A DNA stretch of 64,000 bases from Oxytricha trifallax (GCA_000711775.1 ARYC01001236.1:27172-91171); one strand, 5' to 3'. Numbered from the stretch's first letter, positions 1-13,152 are shown. The notes: generated from the letters alone by a model not told the origin. Made by a program: numbers and translations.

Positions 1-2
1 CA

Positions 3-152
3 GATGACATAAAAGATTTCATTAGTATTTGCTTAAGGAAACAAGGAGGCACTAGACTATCTGCGACCGAGCTGCTCAAGCATCCATTTATAACTAAATA
101 CGAGAAGGTTGATCATAAACATTTGAAAAGATGGATTAGAACTATTAATTGA
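3..152 (+). CDS. Protein kinase, C-terminal end (partial)
   Basis: The frame enters from the left edge and codes 49 residues before TGA at 150-152. The segment DFISICLRKQGG is followed by TRLSATELLKHPFI, the pattern that closes STE-type and related Ser/Thr kinase domains (subdomain XI, with Arg and the final HPF). A short basic tail (KHLKRWIRTIN) follows. The catalytic part lies outside the window, so the substrate cannot be named. A STE20/MAP3K-like kinase is most likely from the LLxHPFI ending; this is inference. Confidence 0.75.
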   Translation, partial: DDIKDFISICLRKQGGTRLSATELLKHPFITKYEKVDHKHLKRWIRTIN

Positions 153-439
153 GAGATAAAAAACTATAATGCTTTCTAATGTAATACAAAGGGCCAAATG
201 ACTACATATATAAATTGGAATTGAATTTCACTTTTATTTATTTAACCGTTTTATTTATCTATTTATTAATTCTTTAATTGAAATTTTCTATCTTTTCTAT
301 AATCATAGTCACAAATAAGAGCAAAGATAATCTGATTAAACTCTAAATCGATAAACAACTAATAAAAAAACAAGTAAATTAACTAGCAATAAAATTAAAT
401 AGCAAATGAACATTATATTATAATTATAATTTACATATA

Positions 440-3081
440 ATGAAAGCAACATTAGAAACAGCTAGTCATCAAGGAGGTGGGAGAGATGTAGGTTTTCTAG
501 ACTCTAAAAGCCAGAACTCTGATTTAAAGTCATCCACCATTTTCCATCCAATCAAAGTTAATTACTATCAATATTTGAGAAAAAAATCTTAATTTTTATT
601 TGCTTATAAAAACCAAATTGACTTGACTTAAAATAAATTTATAGATAATTTTTCAAAGTCGTCGTAGAAAACGATTAGAAAGAGTAAAAGTCTCCCAACG
701 CAAAAAAGATAAGAATTTCCAAAGTTTTTATCAAGAATAATAATTAATATTAAACATTATGTTATTTTTATCGAAAATGACAGTAAAATTCCAATAATTA
801 ACTTTGATAACTCTAATTATTTCTCAAATAGATCATTATATCGATATAAAAACCAGATCACGGAGTCCTCCCCAAAAAAGATCAATGTCTTCGTTTTTAA
901 ACGCTCCAGGCTTCACTTTGAATCCTACGAATACCATTAATACTCTTTATCATAAAATTCATTTTAGCAAATTTACTGTATTAAAAAAATTATTATATCA
1001 AAGATGGTAGAGTCCACAGTAAATGACAGCAGCGGGAGTTTATTCCCCAATGAACAGACTCCCTCAATACTGCTCAATTATAAATATAATTTCGAATATT
1101 AAATTTAATTTAAATATTATAGGTGTCATAGAAATATTTATTCTGAGTTGAAAGTAAATTAATTCTGAATTTTAAATTTCACTACATATAAATGGATTTA
1201 AAAGCTTGTTTTTATATATATTTTCAACAATAATAGCAATAGATAAACTAAAATTAGCAATATTCAACTTCGTATATTTACAATAACTCTCAGGTAAATT
1301 TTATTGTTTATACTTTAAACATCTATATTGTGTTTCCTCAATCTTATCTTAATTCCTGTAGATAAACAATAATTAGCTCGGAGTTAAGAGAGCCCCAAAA
1401 ATAAGCATGAAAAGACTATCGATTTAATTTATTAATTGAGTTTAATTAATTAAAAACTTTTATGATTTTTTTTTATTTTATAAAAGATAACAAATAGTTT
1501 GTATATTTATAATATAGATTTTTGGAGGACTAGCAGATAACAGGTCATCTTCAGCTCACTAAGATAATTTCACTTCCACATAAATGCAAAAATTAACTGC
1601 TCTATTGGGTGGTGCTACAAGCACAGATGCCTCAACTTAAAATTAAAATGTGCTTTCTAGCAATTTTCTATCTCCAAATTTCTAGGACACAGCCTCCAAA
1701 CCTTCTCCCTTTTCTGTAAAATTAGAAAAAATTTTATAATTAAATTATATAGTTAGGAACATATTGAGGTTTATTTTCACTCCTAATTCTAAGTAATAAT
1801 AATGAAAAAGAATTATAAGTTATAATATACTCACCCAAAACATCCTCTAAGAAACCTCCAAATATCCCTTCATTGAAATCTAAAATTTAGCAGGCTGCCC
1901 TTTAAGTACCTTCCTAAAGATCTAATAAAGTTCACCCATTACCCCTTAATCCATAAAGATTAAATAAAAAACAAGTTTCTAGTAACTTATCAAGTTTATC
2001 TTACAGTAAATTTAATTACTTATTATGACTAAAGTTTATGTTTAAATTTAAGTTTTAACAGAGAACACAAGAAACAGTAATAGTCAACCAGTGGCAATCG
2101 TTAAAGATAGAGTATATAGGTGATTGACAGTGAGCAGCGTAACATACCTCGAATACCCCTAGCAAGAGCTTAAACATTTTTAAGTTAGGTGACTCAAAGT
2201 GCTCTAACTTTAGATGATTTTCTCGACCCCAAAGATCAACAGCATCTAATTATAACTAATAAAATTTATTATGATTATGATCATATAACACTTTATAACT
2301 TCAGAGTGGAGGAAGATAAACAAGTTAACTCAGGATATCCAAGCAGTAAAGTTCCTTATATGTTCCTAAATTTGTAACAAACATAAGTGCATTAAGTGTC
2401 CATGCATCGAGACCATCAACGAAAAAGAATTATATTTTCCAATATGCAGGAGTTAGATGACTCTATAGGAGAGAACAACTTTATGAAGCGACTTCAGTAT
2501 AGAAATAAAATGAATTTTTAGCAGTGGCAAGCTGAAATGGCTGAATAAACCAGTCAACACCGATTAAGAGTTTATTAAAATTTATATTTTTCCCTAAAAC
2601 ATCATTCTAGATAAATTAATACTTTTTAATAAAAAAAACTGTGTGCTTAATGTAATAAAATTATCATATAAATATCTTTAACAGAGTGATGAGCTATTAA
2701 CAATAACAATAGTAGTTATAAAACAATTTCGGTAGTAATGAGAATGTCATTTAGTTTGTAAGCGTGCAAGATTAATTCTCAAAATAAAGGCAACATGAAG
2801 AGGAATTAATTTAGGAACTTACTCAGGAAGAAAATGAAGAAATAGAAACAGCATAGGTTATTAATTTAATGAAATTATTTATAATTCATACTAAAAAAGG
2901 ATAGTGAGTCATAGAAATTTATGATTAAAAATTTAAATGCTGTTTTTTTACAAATAAGGTTTGTATATTACCTGAATAAATTACTCTTGACAATAATAAG
3001 CAGCATAACAATCGATATTAGCAATAGACTATTTTATAAGGTTATCATAAATAATCTTAAGGAAATTCTTTAATTTAGTGA
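440..3081 (+). CDS. Gln-rich protein of unknown function, several MDSs
   Basis: Not recognised. ATG at 440 opens MKATLETASHQGGGRDVGF. Coding blocks with many in-frame TAA/TAG (Gln) follow at about 440-570, 655-735, 840-960, 1500-1730, 1835-1970, 2055-2590, 2690-2880 and 2960-3081, separated by AT-rich spacers. Typical pieces are LTALLGGATSTDASTQNQN, LTLDDFLDPKDQQHLI and EEELIQELTQEENEEIE. TGA at 3079-3081 ends the last block. Ser/Gln/Pro-rich low-complexity segments flank a more ordered central block at 2190-2560. A pointer TCAAAGT (about 554 and 654) joins the first two blocks in frame; I did not resolve the other junctions. It is unproven that all blocks belong to one gene, but direction and order agree. 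Confidence 0.55.
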
Positions 3082-3620
3082 TATCTTATGGAATATTGGG
3101 GTCAATGAAAATTTTCATGCCTTTACTATAACTCTGAACTGCGTATATAAATCAACATATAAATAATAAGTAAATAAGTCAATTAATATTTAGAGTTAGA
3201 CTAGAATATTCTTAGTTATTTATTCATTTAAAATCTTTAACCCAAATATTTTCTAATAAACTTTGTAATAATATAAGAATTTTTAATGCTAATTTCTGAT
3301 AAAATTAAAGTATACATGTATGTATAGGATTTACGGAATGTAAAATAAGTGTAAAGGATTATTATACAAATATATTTCAAAAAGCATTAGCCAGCATTAG
3401 ACTAACTCTCTTTGCCATTTTATAGTCTTTTTATGCTCTCTAAACAAAAAGATTTGAGATAATTTGTTTGATTAATGGTTTGGATTTCCAATTTGTGTTT
3501 TTTCTAATTTATTTGGCAAATTTACTTACTTCTAATAATATTAAGGAAATTCTAGCAGGATATATAAAAATTAAATGGAATTTGAATATTTCATTTACAA
3601 TTTAAGAATATTAAAAGTCA
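3082..3620. other. AT-rich spacer
   Basis: No convincing coding block, RNA gene or repeat seen between the TGA of the Gln-rich gene and the ATG of the Cys-rich gene. Confidence 0.4.
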
Positions 3621-4680
3621 ATGAAAGAGAAATATAACTGGTATTTACACGGGTGTGTTTAGAAGTATCAGAAGATACTCCTCCTCGCAATTTGTGCAAC
3701 AATTTTACTTCCTGAACTCACCAAATAATTTTATACAATTTAAAAGTATTGAGAGAGAGTAACTTGAAAATTTCTGACTCTCTAGGATTTTAAGTTCTTA
3801 AACTATATGTTGTTTAGTAAAAATTACTAAAATAAGCAGCTGTAACATCTTTGAGTAACAAGTGCGTGCAGTGTCTAAGGTTTAGTGCGGCCTACTGGAT
3901 GTGTATGGGTGATTCAACGTGTAATGACAACTCACCGGCTTCCTGTGCCTCAAAGACTCAGAACTGAAATGATAATTTTAATAATTTTGTGTACAAAAAT
4001 TTACGATTCTGTGTTAAATATTGAATTCAAAGAGGATTACTCAAATAAATAGGGGTTAAAAAAGATTTATAGTTTAAGAGAACTTGTTTAACTGCAACCC
4101 ATAAAATCTTTAAGTTGGGCAGATTGATATGACCGACTCCATGATTGGATCCGCCTATTCATATAGTCAAAGTGTGACTGCAGACTCTTACAGCTACGTT
4201 CAAATTAAAAATTCCATGACTGCTCGCACCATCTCCTTCTCCGTTAGTTCAATTCCATCCGGACTATAAAATATATTCTTAAGAAATCTAAGAAACAAAT
4301 TTAGAAAGTGCTTTTCTATAAATTAAAATTTACTTCTATAAGAAAATAAAATTTATGGGACTATTCTTGTATTACACGATAGGATCAACAGTATCCGCCA
4401 GCTATATTCAATGAATATGTATGTATTTTTATACGGGAGGTTCATTGTTGACGGTGCCAATAGGGAGTACCTATTATATGTATGGTTTTAATTAGTAAAC
4501 TAGCGGTTCGTTATCATTCACCATTAGTTTTACTGGATCAACGGTCTCCTCCTACGACGGCAAGTGCCTCAACTGCATGATCGCCACATCCACTTAGTGG
4601 TACTGCACAGCGGAGGCAAAGTGCTACGGCTCATAACCCACCTGTGCCTCAAAGACTTAAAAATAATATTTTAAAATCTT
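3621..4680 (+). CDS. Cys-rich secreted or surface protein with repeated Cys module
   Basis: ATG at 3621 starts a short basic N-terminus followed by a hydrophobic stretch (KILLLAICATILLPEL), which looks like a signal peptide or anchor. Later MDS blocks at 3838-3970, 4127-4270 and 4425-4670 code extracellular-type sequence. Two blocks contain the same Cys module: KCVQC...YWMCMGDSTC...SCASKTQN and KCLNC...WYCTAEAKC...TCASKTQK (CxxC, aromatic-C, C, C spacing), which points to internal duplication. A Ser/Thr/Gly-rich region (TGGSLLTVPIGSTYYMYG) separates them. Function unknown; a variable or adhesive surface protein is possible. Junctions were not all resolved, and the stop was not placed with certainty. 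Confidence 0.5.
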
Positions 4681-4739
4681 AATCATTAAATCGATTGAGC
4701 TTATGAGATGAATTCAATGCTACATTAGTCAAATAAATG

Positions 4740-4860
4740 AATTTATTAATTTTGTTCAACAGTATCAACCAGCTCGAGTTTGACAAGCTATACGGGAGGC
4801 TAATTGAATTTATTATGTATGGTTTTAATTTACTAGACACTGACTCATCATATATTCTTA
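4740..4860 (+). repeat. Partial duplicate of the upstream Cys-rich gene segment
   Basis: The stretch around 4790-4845 repeats the block at 4430-4490 (TATACGGGAGG followed by TATGTATGGTTTTAATT), with the middle shortened. It is either a decayed MDS duplicate or a paralogous MDS. No open frame of useful length remains. Confidence 0.5.
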
Positions 4861-4879
4861 AAAGGGAGACAGGATTCTC

Positions 4880-6049
4880 AAAATTTATTACTGTTTATAT
4901 GTGATTAAGATTTCTTAATTTATTTTTACTTAATGATTTCATTTCAAATAAAATGCTTCTCATAAGGAATACATCTGAAATTAAGTTTACTAAATTTACT
5001 GGGAACATTGTCTTTCCTAATAAGTGCTGTTTCTTTTTTATGAAGATATGACCATAAATACATAAAAAATACTAAATATAGCAAACTCTACTATTTTACT
5101 ATAACAGCCTGAATTCTTCTCAATTAAACACTGAAACTATTTGAAAGTAATTAAAATTGGAAGGATTAATGCTAAAATGAGAGAGAGAAAGGGCTGAAAA
5201 ATGTGATTGATTCAAAGATTATGATAAACAAATAATAGCATGTTTTAGCTATAAAGATACATTTTTTTAATTTAGTCCATATTAATTTAATAATATTCAT
5301 GAATCAACTAATTTAAATATATTTAACTATCAATCACTTAATATCCTTATTCTTTTGTATTATTTATCGTAATAAATTTATATCCAAAAGTTCTTTATAG
5401 TTCGCTTTTTAAATATACTATCATATTGTAAATATAATCAGTAATAACTTATGTATTGGAAAAAAATGGAAACTTTTTTATCTTTTTAAATATATGCCCT
5501 ACTTAACTTTGTTTAAATTAACTACTAAATTAATACTTTGTATTTTTAATCTAAATAAATTTATTGATTTTATATGAAATGATTAAAACTTAAACTTTAT
5601 CCAGTCTAATATTAGATATTTAATATGAATATTATTTTTATGTGTATATATATGATATTTCAGATTAAATTTTCACGACTTAATCAAGTCAAAGAATGAA
5701 TCAAATTGTGATTTTAAAACATTAATTAATAGTTTGAGTTACTTTGGATGATTAAACTTAATATTTTAATATTTAAGGCTTTTTTATTATTACTGAAACA
5801 TAAGTTATTTTAAAAAAATTATACTCTTAATAACTGATAAATTAAGGATATTTTTAGCAAGAAAACTATAGATTATGAAATGAAACAAAAATAGCTGAAA
5901 TTACAAACAAAACTATCTTATTTGAATTTTTTTGGATAAAATGCTATTTTTAAAATATTCATTTTCTAAACTTATACTTTAATTTATTAATTTGAGTTTG
6001 ATTTACTTCTGTGCAATATTAATATTATTTACTACATATAATTTAAGAC
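4880..6049. other. AT-rich spacer
   Basis: About 1.2 kb of A/T homopolymer-rich sequence. No coding block, tRNA-like cloverleaf or transposon end was seen. Confidence 0.4.
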
Positions 6050-9000
6050 ATGCCAATCCAAAAAATTAATAAAATGAGCATTTTTGTGTGCCTATCAATA
6101 TTTACAGTTACATTTCTGAATGTGAGTTCCCTCACTCAGGCCAACTCTAGTGCACTCCTCCGTTCACGTCTGCTGTCCCAGAAAGACAGAGAGGCATTGC
6201 AATTCAACGAGAGATTGCTTTAAGATACAATTTCGACTATTTAATTAATATTTTGTACTAAATTACTACATCTACTACAGATGTGACGACCACTAATACG
6301 ACTACTGATTCCACCACATCTACTACCAATACCTACAATTATTTTGAATTATAACTTATTTATCCTTAGCAATTGATATTAAATGAAAAGAATACCACTA
6401 CAACCACAGATTCGTCAAGCAATACTACTACTACTACTGATAAATATTCATAAGTTTTAAATGATAATATTTTAGATATTGATAGCAGTAACACTACAAC
6501 TACCACCGATGGATCAAATACAACCAACAGCACTTCTAATACTGATGGCAACAACACCAGTAACGGTTCTAGTGACAACTCCACTACATCAACAAATACA
6601 ACTGACGCCTCTAATAGTACAAACACAACCACTATCCTTGAAATAATTATAAATTATAATAATAAATAAGTTTACTGAATTTAATAATATAATGGTAGAT
6701 TACTATTTATATCATCTAAAAAGTACCCCAAAAATGAGTAATTAATAAGTGAAATAATTACTTTTGATTTAATGGGCTGTTATATCTCTATTATTATCAA
6801 AAATATATTATACGAATAATATTCTAAAGACAAGTAAAATTAATATTTAAAATTAGTCTTTTTATAAACATGCGCTGATTATATAAAAACCAGTCGTTAT
6901 TATTCATAATACATTTACTTATTTCGCATTCTTCTAGCTTAAGCTTTGCTTATATCAACTATTGATGATTCATTAATATTTTAACGTCGGCACTTTTTAA
7001 AAATTGCCGACGGTTGATTTAATATAATATAGAAGATTAATTATACAATGACTAAATTAGAAATGTTAGTTTTTTAATGCTTAAACGTAAGCTTACATTA
7101 TGCTTAATAGAGAGTAAATCAAACTTTACCAGTTGTAATGGATTTAAGAGATTATATTTAATAATAATTTATTATATTCTTAAAATTTTTATATTTTAGA
7201 AATAATACTACAACTGATAGTGGAAATAACACTACCACCAATTCCACTAATACAACTATAGATGAATGTTAAATTAATTATATTATTTTTTTCAATTATA
7301 ACACATATATTTTAAAGCTTTATTTTTAAAGAACAGTTAAACATAAACAGGAAATCTTATAAACATTTGTAATTTCTTAATTAAAATTTTTAGGTCAGAG
7401 ACAGGTCGGCTGATGGGTGAGAGCCTGTCAAAAACAGGAGAACCTGTAGTCAGAGCCCCGACCTGCCAACAGTTTATCATCTACGAATGATCTAGTGGTC
7501 CTCCTAGTAAACAGGTGACGGGTACCGTCACATTTGCGTTCTCGCTCTAACCAGTTGCTTCAATCGACTTGGCTTCACATGTCCCAAACTAACATAAGAA
7601 ACCTTACCTTAAGTATCTCTTTGGCAACCATATGATATTGATGTGTAAACTGTTTGACTTCTAGCTCATTGATTTCTTAATCTTCTGTTAGCCATTGCAA
7701 ATTAAAAATATTAATATATGAGACTTTAATTTTAATTATATATGACTATCTACCTTAAATGAGTGAATAAATACAACTGCTAAAACATTTATTAATTATA
7801 ATTTATATAATTTTGTTATCAATTCTATATTTAAAATACTGAGGATAAGCCAAAGAAAATGACCAAGAAGGAATATTTCTTCTACGTGATTGCAACCAAG
7901 AATTTGACTATCCCAGTGTACGATGCTTCAAAATATAACAACACCCAGTCAAACAATACTGATACTACAAACAGCACCAATCACAAAGAATAAAGTGTCT
8001 TATTTTTAGAAGAATGGGAAATGTTTTTATTAATGGTACTGATAGTGGCAACAATTCAACAAACAATAGTACATCTAACTAAACTGACAGCAGTAATTCT
8101 ACTACAAATAGCACAAGCAACAATACTGACACCAGTAATTCTACCACAAATAGCACAAGCAATAACACTGACAGTAGTAATTCTACCACAAATAGTACAA
8201 GTAACAACACTGATACTACAAATTCCACTTCAAATAATACTGATACTACAAATTCCACTTCAAATAATACTGATGCCTCAACTAATACAACAACAGATTC
8301 AACATCAAACAATACTGATGACACTAAAACTAACAATGGAACTAATGGCAGTGATAACGGAAATAAAGATAATAATACAAGATTGAGAAGAGTTCTTGAG
8401 GAAACAACTACCACCACAACAACTAATGGAGGTGATAGCACAGTGACTGTGACAAACACAACTGATGGTACCACAACTACTGATGGTACTGCAACTACTA
8501 ATACAACTAACACAACAACTGATACCACTACAAATACCACCACAACTAACACCACAACTAACACAACAACAGATACTACTACAAATACCACGACTGACAC
8601 TTCAAATAGCACAAATACAACTGATAGCACTAACACAACCAACACAACTGATAGCACCAACACAACCAACACTACTGATAGCACGAACACAACCAACACA
8701 ACTGATAGCACTAACACAACCAACACTACTGATAGCACAAACACAACAGACACCACAAACAGCACTACCAACACAACAGATAATTCCACATAATCAACAA
8801 ACTCCACTACTAACACCACAAGCAATGTTTCTAGCACTACTTAATTGCCAGCAGCTTTCGTCAGCGAGTTGAGATACTTCTATACTACGATTGACAACTC
8901 ATTTGTTGATTACTTCGGAGAGAGATTGTTCAAGAACTTGAATCTTAATGATGATAGAATGCTCACCACATTATTTATACAAACTGGGGGTGATGCTACC

Positions 9001-9770
9001 AATTTTGAATAGATCGTGGCCACAGACAATATAAATTGAGTGAAATTTAGTCACCACTTTACAATAAATTTATAATTTAGGGAATTAATCATTGGTAATT
9101 TATGAATAGTGCCAAAAGCTCATCAAGTGATGACAGTGACTTCAATTTAGTATACATGGTAATAATTCCAGTTGCTTCAGCCATTCTTGTCAGTATCATG
9201 TTAGTCATTCTCTAAATCATTTAAAGCCTCCTATTTAACATTTTATGTATTATAAATAGATTGTGCTCAGATGCTGCATGATGAAAAAGATGATTGATGG
9301 TCAATAAAAATGGATCTGTAAGTATAAAGTCTGTTCTTGCTGCGTCAAGAGTGGAGATTTAGAGAAAGGCAATATCAAGGCTGTAAGACCTTCAAGAATT
9401 GATCACATTAAACTCCAAGACAACTCAATTATGGATCCAAATAATATAACGCATGCTTCTGCCATGAACAGCCCCACTTCAATGAGATTATAAGTTTTAT
9501 TTTTTACAAACTTCTGCCACAGGCACAAGAGTGGAAGAAACTGGCAATTACAATAGCACTCAAACAGGTGTGACTCAAGGCAATTTGTAAACTCAAACAA
9601 ATCGCTAGGATACACCCACTAAGAGCAATCGCCCCCCTAAGTATGAGGGATTAGGTATGGTCGCAGGCTATCCAACTAAAACTGTGGGAACAATGTATGA
9701 CAAAGTTAACCAAGATAGCACCACTAAGCCTAAAAATGACAAAAACGGTCCAAAAGGTAGAAAGATTTGA
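6050..9770 (+). CDS. Thr/Asn-rich mucin-like surface glycoprotein, type I membrane
   Basis: ATG at 6050 starts a signal peptide with hydrophobic core MSIFVCLSIFTVTFLNVSS. MDS blocks follow at 6280-6340, 6380-6640, 7200-7270, 7390-7690, 7855-8000 and 8010-9040. They code long Thr/Asn/Ser tracts of the form NTTDSTNTT and SNNTDTTNS, which are rich in NxS/T N-glycosylation sites and in potential O-glycan sites. A non-repetitive domain (about 8845-9040, ELRYFYTTIDNSFVDYFGERL) is followed by one membrane helix (9150-9235, VYMVIIPVASAILVSIMLVIL). A cytoplasmic tail with a Cys cluster (RCCMMKK, VCSCCVK) ends at TGA 9768-9770. An in-frame TGA at 7488-7490 interrupts the 7390-7690 block. Role inferred: cell-surface coat or adhesion. 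Not all junctions resolved. Confidence 0.65.
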
Positions 9771-10487
9771 GGATATTTTATAATTATTGGACTAGAATTT
9801 AAATATAAATTTTGATATTTCATATATTAATTAATAAAGTTGAGGAAAAATCTGATCAAGATGAATATTAAAAATGTAACTCCCTTTAATAAAGATTTAT
9901 AATGGTGATGGCTAATCTGTAACAAACTTTCAGTTTAACTTCTAATTTAACTCTACTCTTATTGAAATTATTATTAATTATATAATAATAGCAATTTCAG
10001 ATAAACTGAGTTTATATAAATTAACAATTAAAAATCTTGGGACATTGATTTTAAATAGTAGAGACTGAATGGCAGTTACATATTCCTATTATTTTAAAAT
10101 ATACCCCGTACATAGTTAATTTAACATTCTAATAATAAGTAGTACTATTCTAAATAATAGAATATTAATTAAAAAAGTTTAAATGCAATAAAAACAGTAT
10201 TTGGGTTTAGGGTAATCTATAAAATACGATTTAGCAATAAATAAATTGCTTATTAAATATGAAATTTAAGTATTAAGATTTGAAAATCAGCATTTATTCA
10301 TTATCTGTTGCTTCAAAAAGCATTATTATAATAAATATTATCAAGTTTTTACCAAGGAAAAGATAAATAAAATAAATAATTCTAAATATCAAATTGCGTA
10401 ATTAAATTGTCTTTTTAGCCTATAAAATTCGGCATTTTAATTTTATAAAGCAAATAATTCTCTGTATTAAGTAATTATAATTCAGAT
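9771..10487. other. AT-rich spacer
   Basis: Nothing recognisable between the surface-glycoprotein gene and the first reductase gene. Confidence 0.4.
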
Positions 10488-11222
10488 ATGGAATCCACTA
10501 TTTTGAAACAAGTAAAACTGGCGATCATTGGAGGGTCAGGAGCAACAGGCAGAGAAATCATCAGAAATGCAAAGCAAGATCCAAGAGTGAAGGAAATCGC
10601 CATAATCGCCAGGAGGACTCTTGATGAGTGGAAGCAGGAAGACTACAAGCCAGAGTTGAAAATCATTCAAAGAGAAAACTTGGAAAATCTTCATGAACTT
10701 TAGGAATAGCTGCAGGGTTACGATATCTTTATCAATTGCATAGGAGCCAGGCAAAAGGTTGGAATAGTAGAATATACCAAAGTTGAGAAAGAAATTCCAA
10801 TTTAGTTTGCTTAACTTGGGAAATCTTGCGGAATAATCTACTTTTCCTACTTATCAGTTATGGCTGCTAATCCCAAGGCTTTCCTTTAAATTTTGAGAGT
10901 CAAGGGTGAAGCTGAATAGTGTCTATTTGATGTGAACCTCCCTTGTACAACCATGTTTGGACCTGGAACTTTGGTTAATAGAGAGAATGACTTTAGATGG
11001 GCTGAATGGCTCTTTACTAAATTACCCTTCCCTAAAATTGATGATAAAGTACTCGCATATGCCATGTATCATCATGCTATTGAAAAAGCTCTTGAACTAA
11101 AAGATAAGGAGATTAGTGAAAGTGAAAGGTGGAAGATAAGCATATAAAATAGTGACATAAAGAAATATGCAGAGGCTAAGTAAAAGGAATTAGAAGCAAA
11201 AATGCCTGAATAGATAAAATGA
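10488..11222 (+). CDS. HTATIP2/TIP30-like NAD(P)-binding reductase, copy 1
   Basis: An uninterrupted 244-residue frame with TAA/TAG as Gln, ATG at 10488, TGA at 11220-11222. The N-terminal glycine motif GGSGATGREI with VKLAII before it is a Rossmann fold. YDIFINCIGA, the EYTKVEKEIPIQFAQLGK block and the VKGEAEQ...FGPG segment match the order seen in HTATIP2/TIP30, an atypical short-chain dehydrogenase-like protein. Length equals the family's (about 240). This is the only one of the three neighbouring copies with no IES and an obvious intact frame. Substrate unknown. Two related copies lie downstream in the same direction. Confidence 0.8.
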
Positions 11223-11382
11223 AAGAACTTAACAGCTATTGAAAATGTGGTTTAGACTTTACTTTTGTAAATATTGTTTCATTTAATTACGTGTGTATAT
11301 TTAAATTTCAAAATTTCTAAAACATTAATAGTCAAAAATTTCGATTATATTTTAAGATATTATTTAAAATCAATTCACTATT

Positions 11383-13007
11383 TTGAAACAAGTAAAACTA
11401 GCGATCATTGGAGGGTCAGGAGCGACAGGCAGAGAAATCATCAGAAATGCAAAGCAAGATCCAAGAGTGAAGGAAATCGCCATAATCGCCAGGAGGACTC
11501 TTGATGAGTGGAAGCAGGAAGACTACAAGCCAGAGTTGAAAATCATTCAAAGAGAAAACTTGGAAAATAAATACCCAAAACCCTAGGGTAATTTAATTGA
11601 AATTTTTATTGATAAAAAAAACAATTAACGAATACTTTAACTGGGTAATATTTTAATTTACTATAGTATATTAAGTGAAAATAAATGATATCAAGAATAT
11701 ATATATTCATATAGTTACTTAATGCTAAATCAAATTTGTTCATTTTGAAAAGCTTTATTTTATTAAAATATTCCACTTTATCTTAATTTAATTCAAACTC
11801 TGAAACATGATTAGTTTGATGAAGTTATTTTATGAGTTTAAATGATATGCTTTTTCAACTTTTTTATTGTAATTATAGTAAAATAGTCACTTATACATAA
11901 TCCTAATAAATATTTTGTACAAATTAATGATTTTTTAAAGTTAAAGTGAATATATTTAGAGAGAATTAAATTCTCAATTTAAAAAAGTCAGGTGATATGC
12001 TAAAACATTAATTTATAAGTTATGAATAATTTTTCTAATTTTTTAGCAAATTAATATAAAACTTATTTTTGTTTTATTTTGGATAAAGCAGAAGAGAAAA
12101 AACTGAGAAAAACTATCAACAAAATATATATTAAGAAAAGACATGATCTATATCAAGCTTTGTAAGTGTAAAAAAAGTTTAGACCTTCAAATAAATACCC
12201 AAAGATAGAAAAAAACTATCACTTTAAATTCAGTCTGAATACACAATAAAATAATCGTTTGAGGTAAATATAAAAATTACTTGGGTTATCAACTATCATG
12301 TTACCAAATTATCTCATCAAAAATAGAAAACGAGTATGGCAGTCATAGTCTTCCATATACATTCATTTATTTTAGAGATGTCACTTTAAAGCATGATCCC
12401 AATATAATAAAAAATAGATTAGAATAATTTAGATTTTTTTTTATTAAAATTCACTCCAAACATATAAGGGATATTTATTTTAAATCTTACAGAGCTTCAA
12501 GATTAACTTTAGGGCTACGATATCTTTATCAGTTGCATAGGTGCTAGACAAAAAGTTGGAATCAAAGAGTTCACCAAAGTTGAGAGAGATATCCCAATTT
12601 CTTTTGCACAACTTGGGAAGTCTTGCGGTATAAGCTACTTCGCATACCTATCTGGCATGTATTCAGATCCCAAAGCAAGAATGCAACTTATGAGAGTAAA
12701 AGGAGAGACTGAGCATGGCATCTTCAATGTTAATCTACCTTGTGCAACTATGTTCAGACCAGGTACTCTGATTAATAGAGAAAACGATTTCAGATGGATT
12801 GAATGGGTCTTGGCTAAATTGCCAGGCCCCAAAATTGATGATAAATAACTTGCTTTTGCCATGTATCATCATGCAGTTGAAAAAGCATTAGAACTTAAGG
12901 ATAAAGAAATAAGTGAAAGCGAGAGATGGAAGTTAGTCATTGAAAATAACGACATCAAGAAGTATGCGGATAGCAAAGAGAAGGAGCTGGAAGCCAAGCT
13001 TGCCTGA
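11383..13007 (+). CDS. HTATIP2/TIP30-like reductase, copy 2 (split by a 917-bp IES)
   Basis: The first block (11383-11568) is almost identical to 10499-10687 of copy 1; I count two differences in about 190 bp. The second block (12482-13007) is diverged from copy 1 and ends at TGA 13005-13007. Pointer AAAT at 11565 and 12482 joins them as ENLTELQDQLQGYDIF. No ATG precedes the first block in frame: copy 1's ATGGAATCC is replaced by ATCAATTC. The start may lie in an unlinked MDS, or the 5' block may be a recent duplication or gene conversion from copy 1. The Rossmann motif GGSGATG and the FRPGTLINREND block are kept. Confidence 0.7.
11565..12481 (+). other. IES, 917 bp, pointer AAAT
   Basis: Left pointer 11565-11568, right pointer 12482-12485. 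Removal restores ENLTELQDQ in reductase copy 2. The left edge reads AAATACCCAAAACCCTAGGG, faintly telomere-like. The interior is AT-rich with no convincing frame. Confidence 0.75.
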
Positions 13008-13152
13008 TACATCGAATTAACTATTTAATAATCAAATATTACTTTTACTTCAAAAAATATAATTTCCTCAATTGTCTTCATATACCTATTATGTAAAGTC
13101 AACCTTGATTGATACGAGTTTTTTAAGTCAATCATTTATAATTAATAAACTA

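Noticed and set aside
6366-6632. Minus-strand Val-rich frame
   Set aside because: Antisense of the same surface gene's repeat block.
8079-8837. Long minus-strand frame rich in Val/Leu
   Set aside because: It is the antisense of the Thr/Asn repeat tract (ACA/ACT/AAC become TGT/AGT/GTT); the plus strand has the signal peptide, TM helix and tail.
11569-11590. ACCCAAAACCCTAGGG as a TBE end
   Set aside because: At the edge of a 917-bp IES, too short for a TBE, and no inverted copy at the other edge; kept only as a remark.
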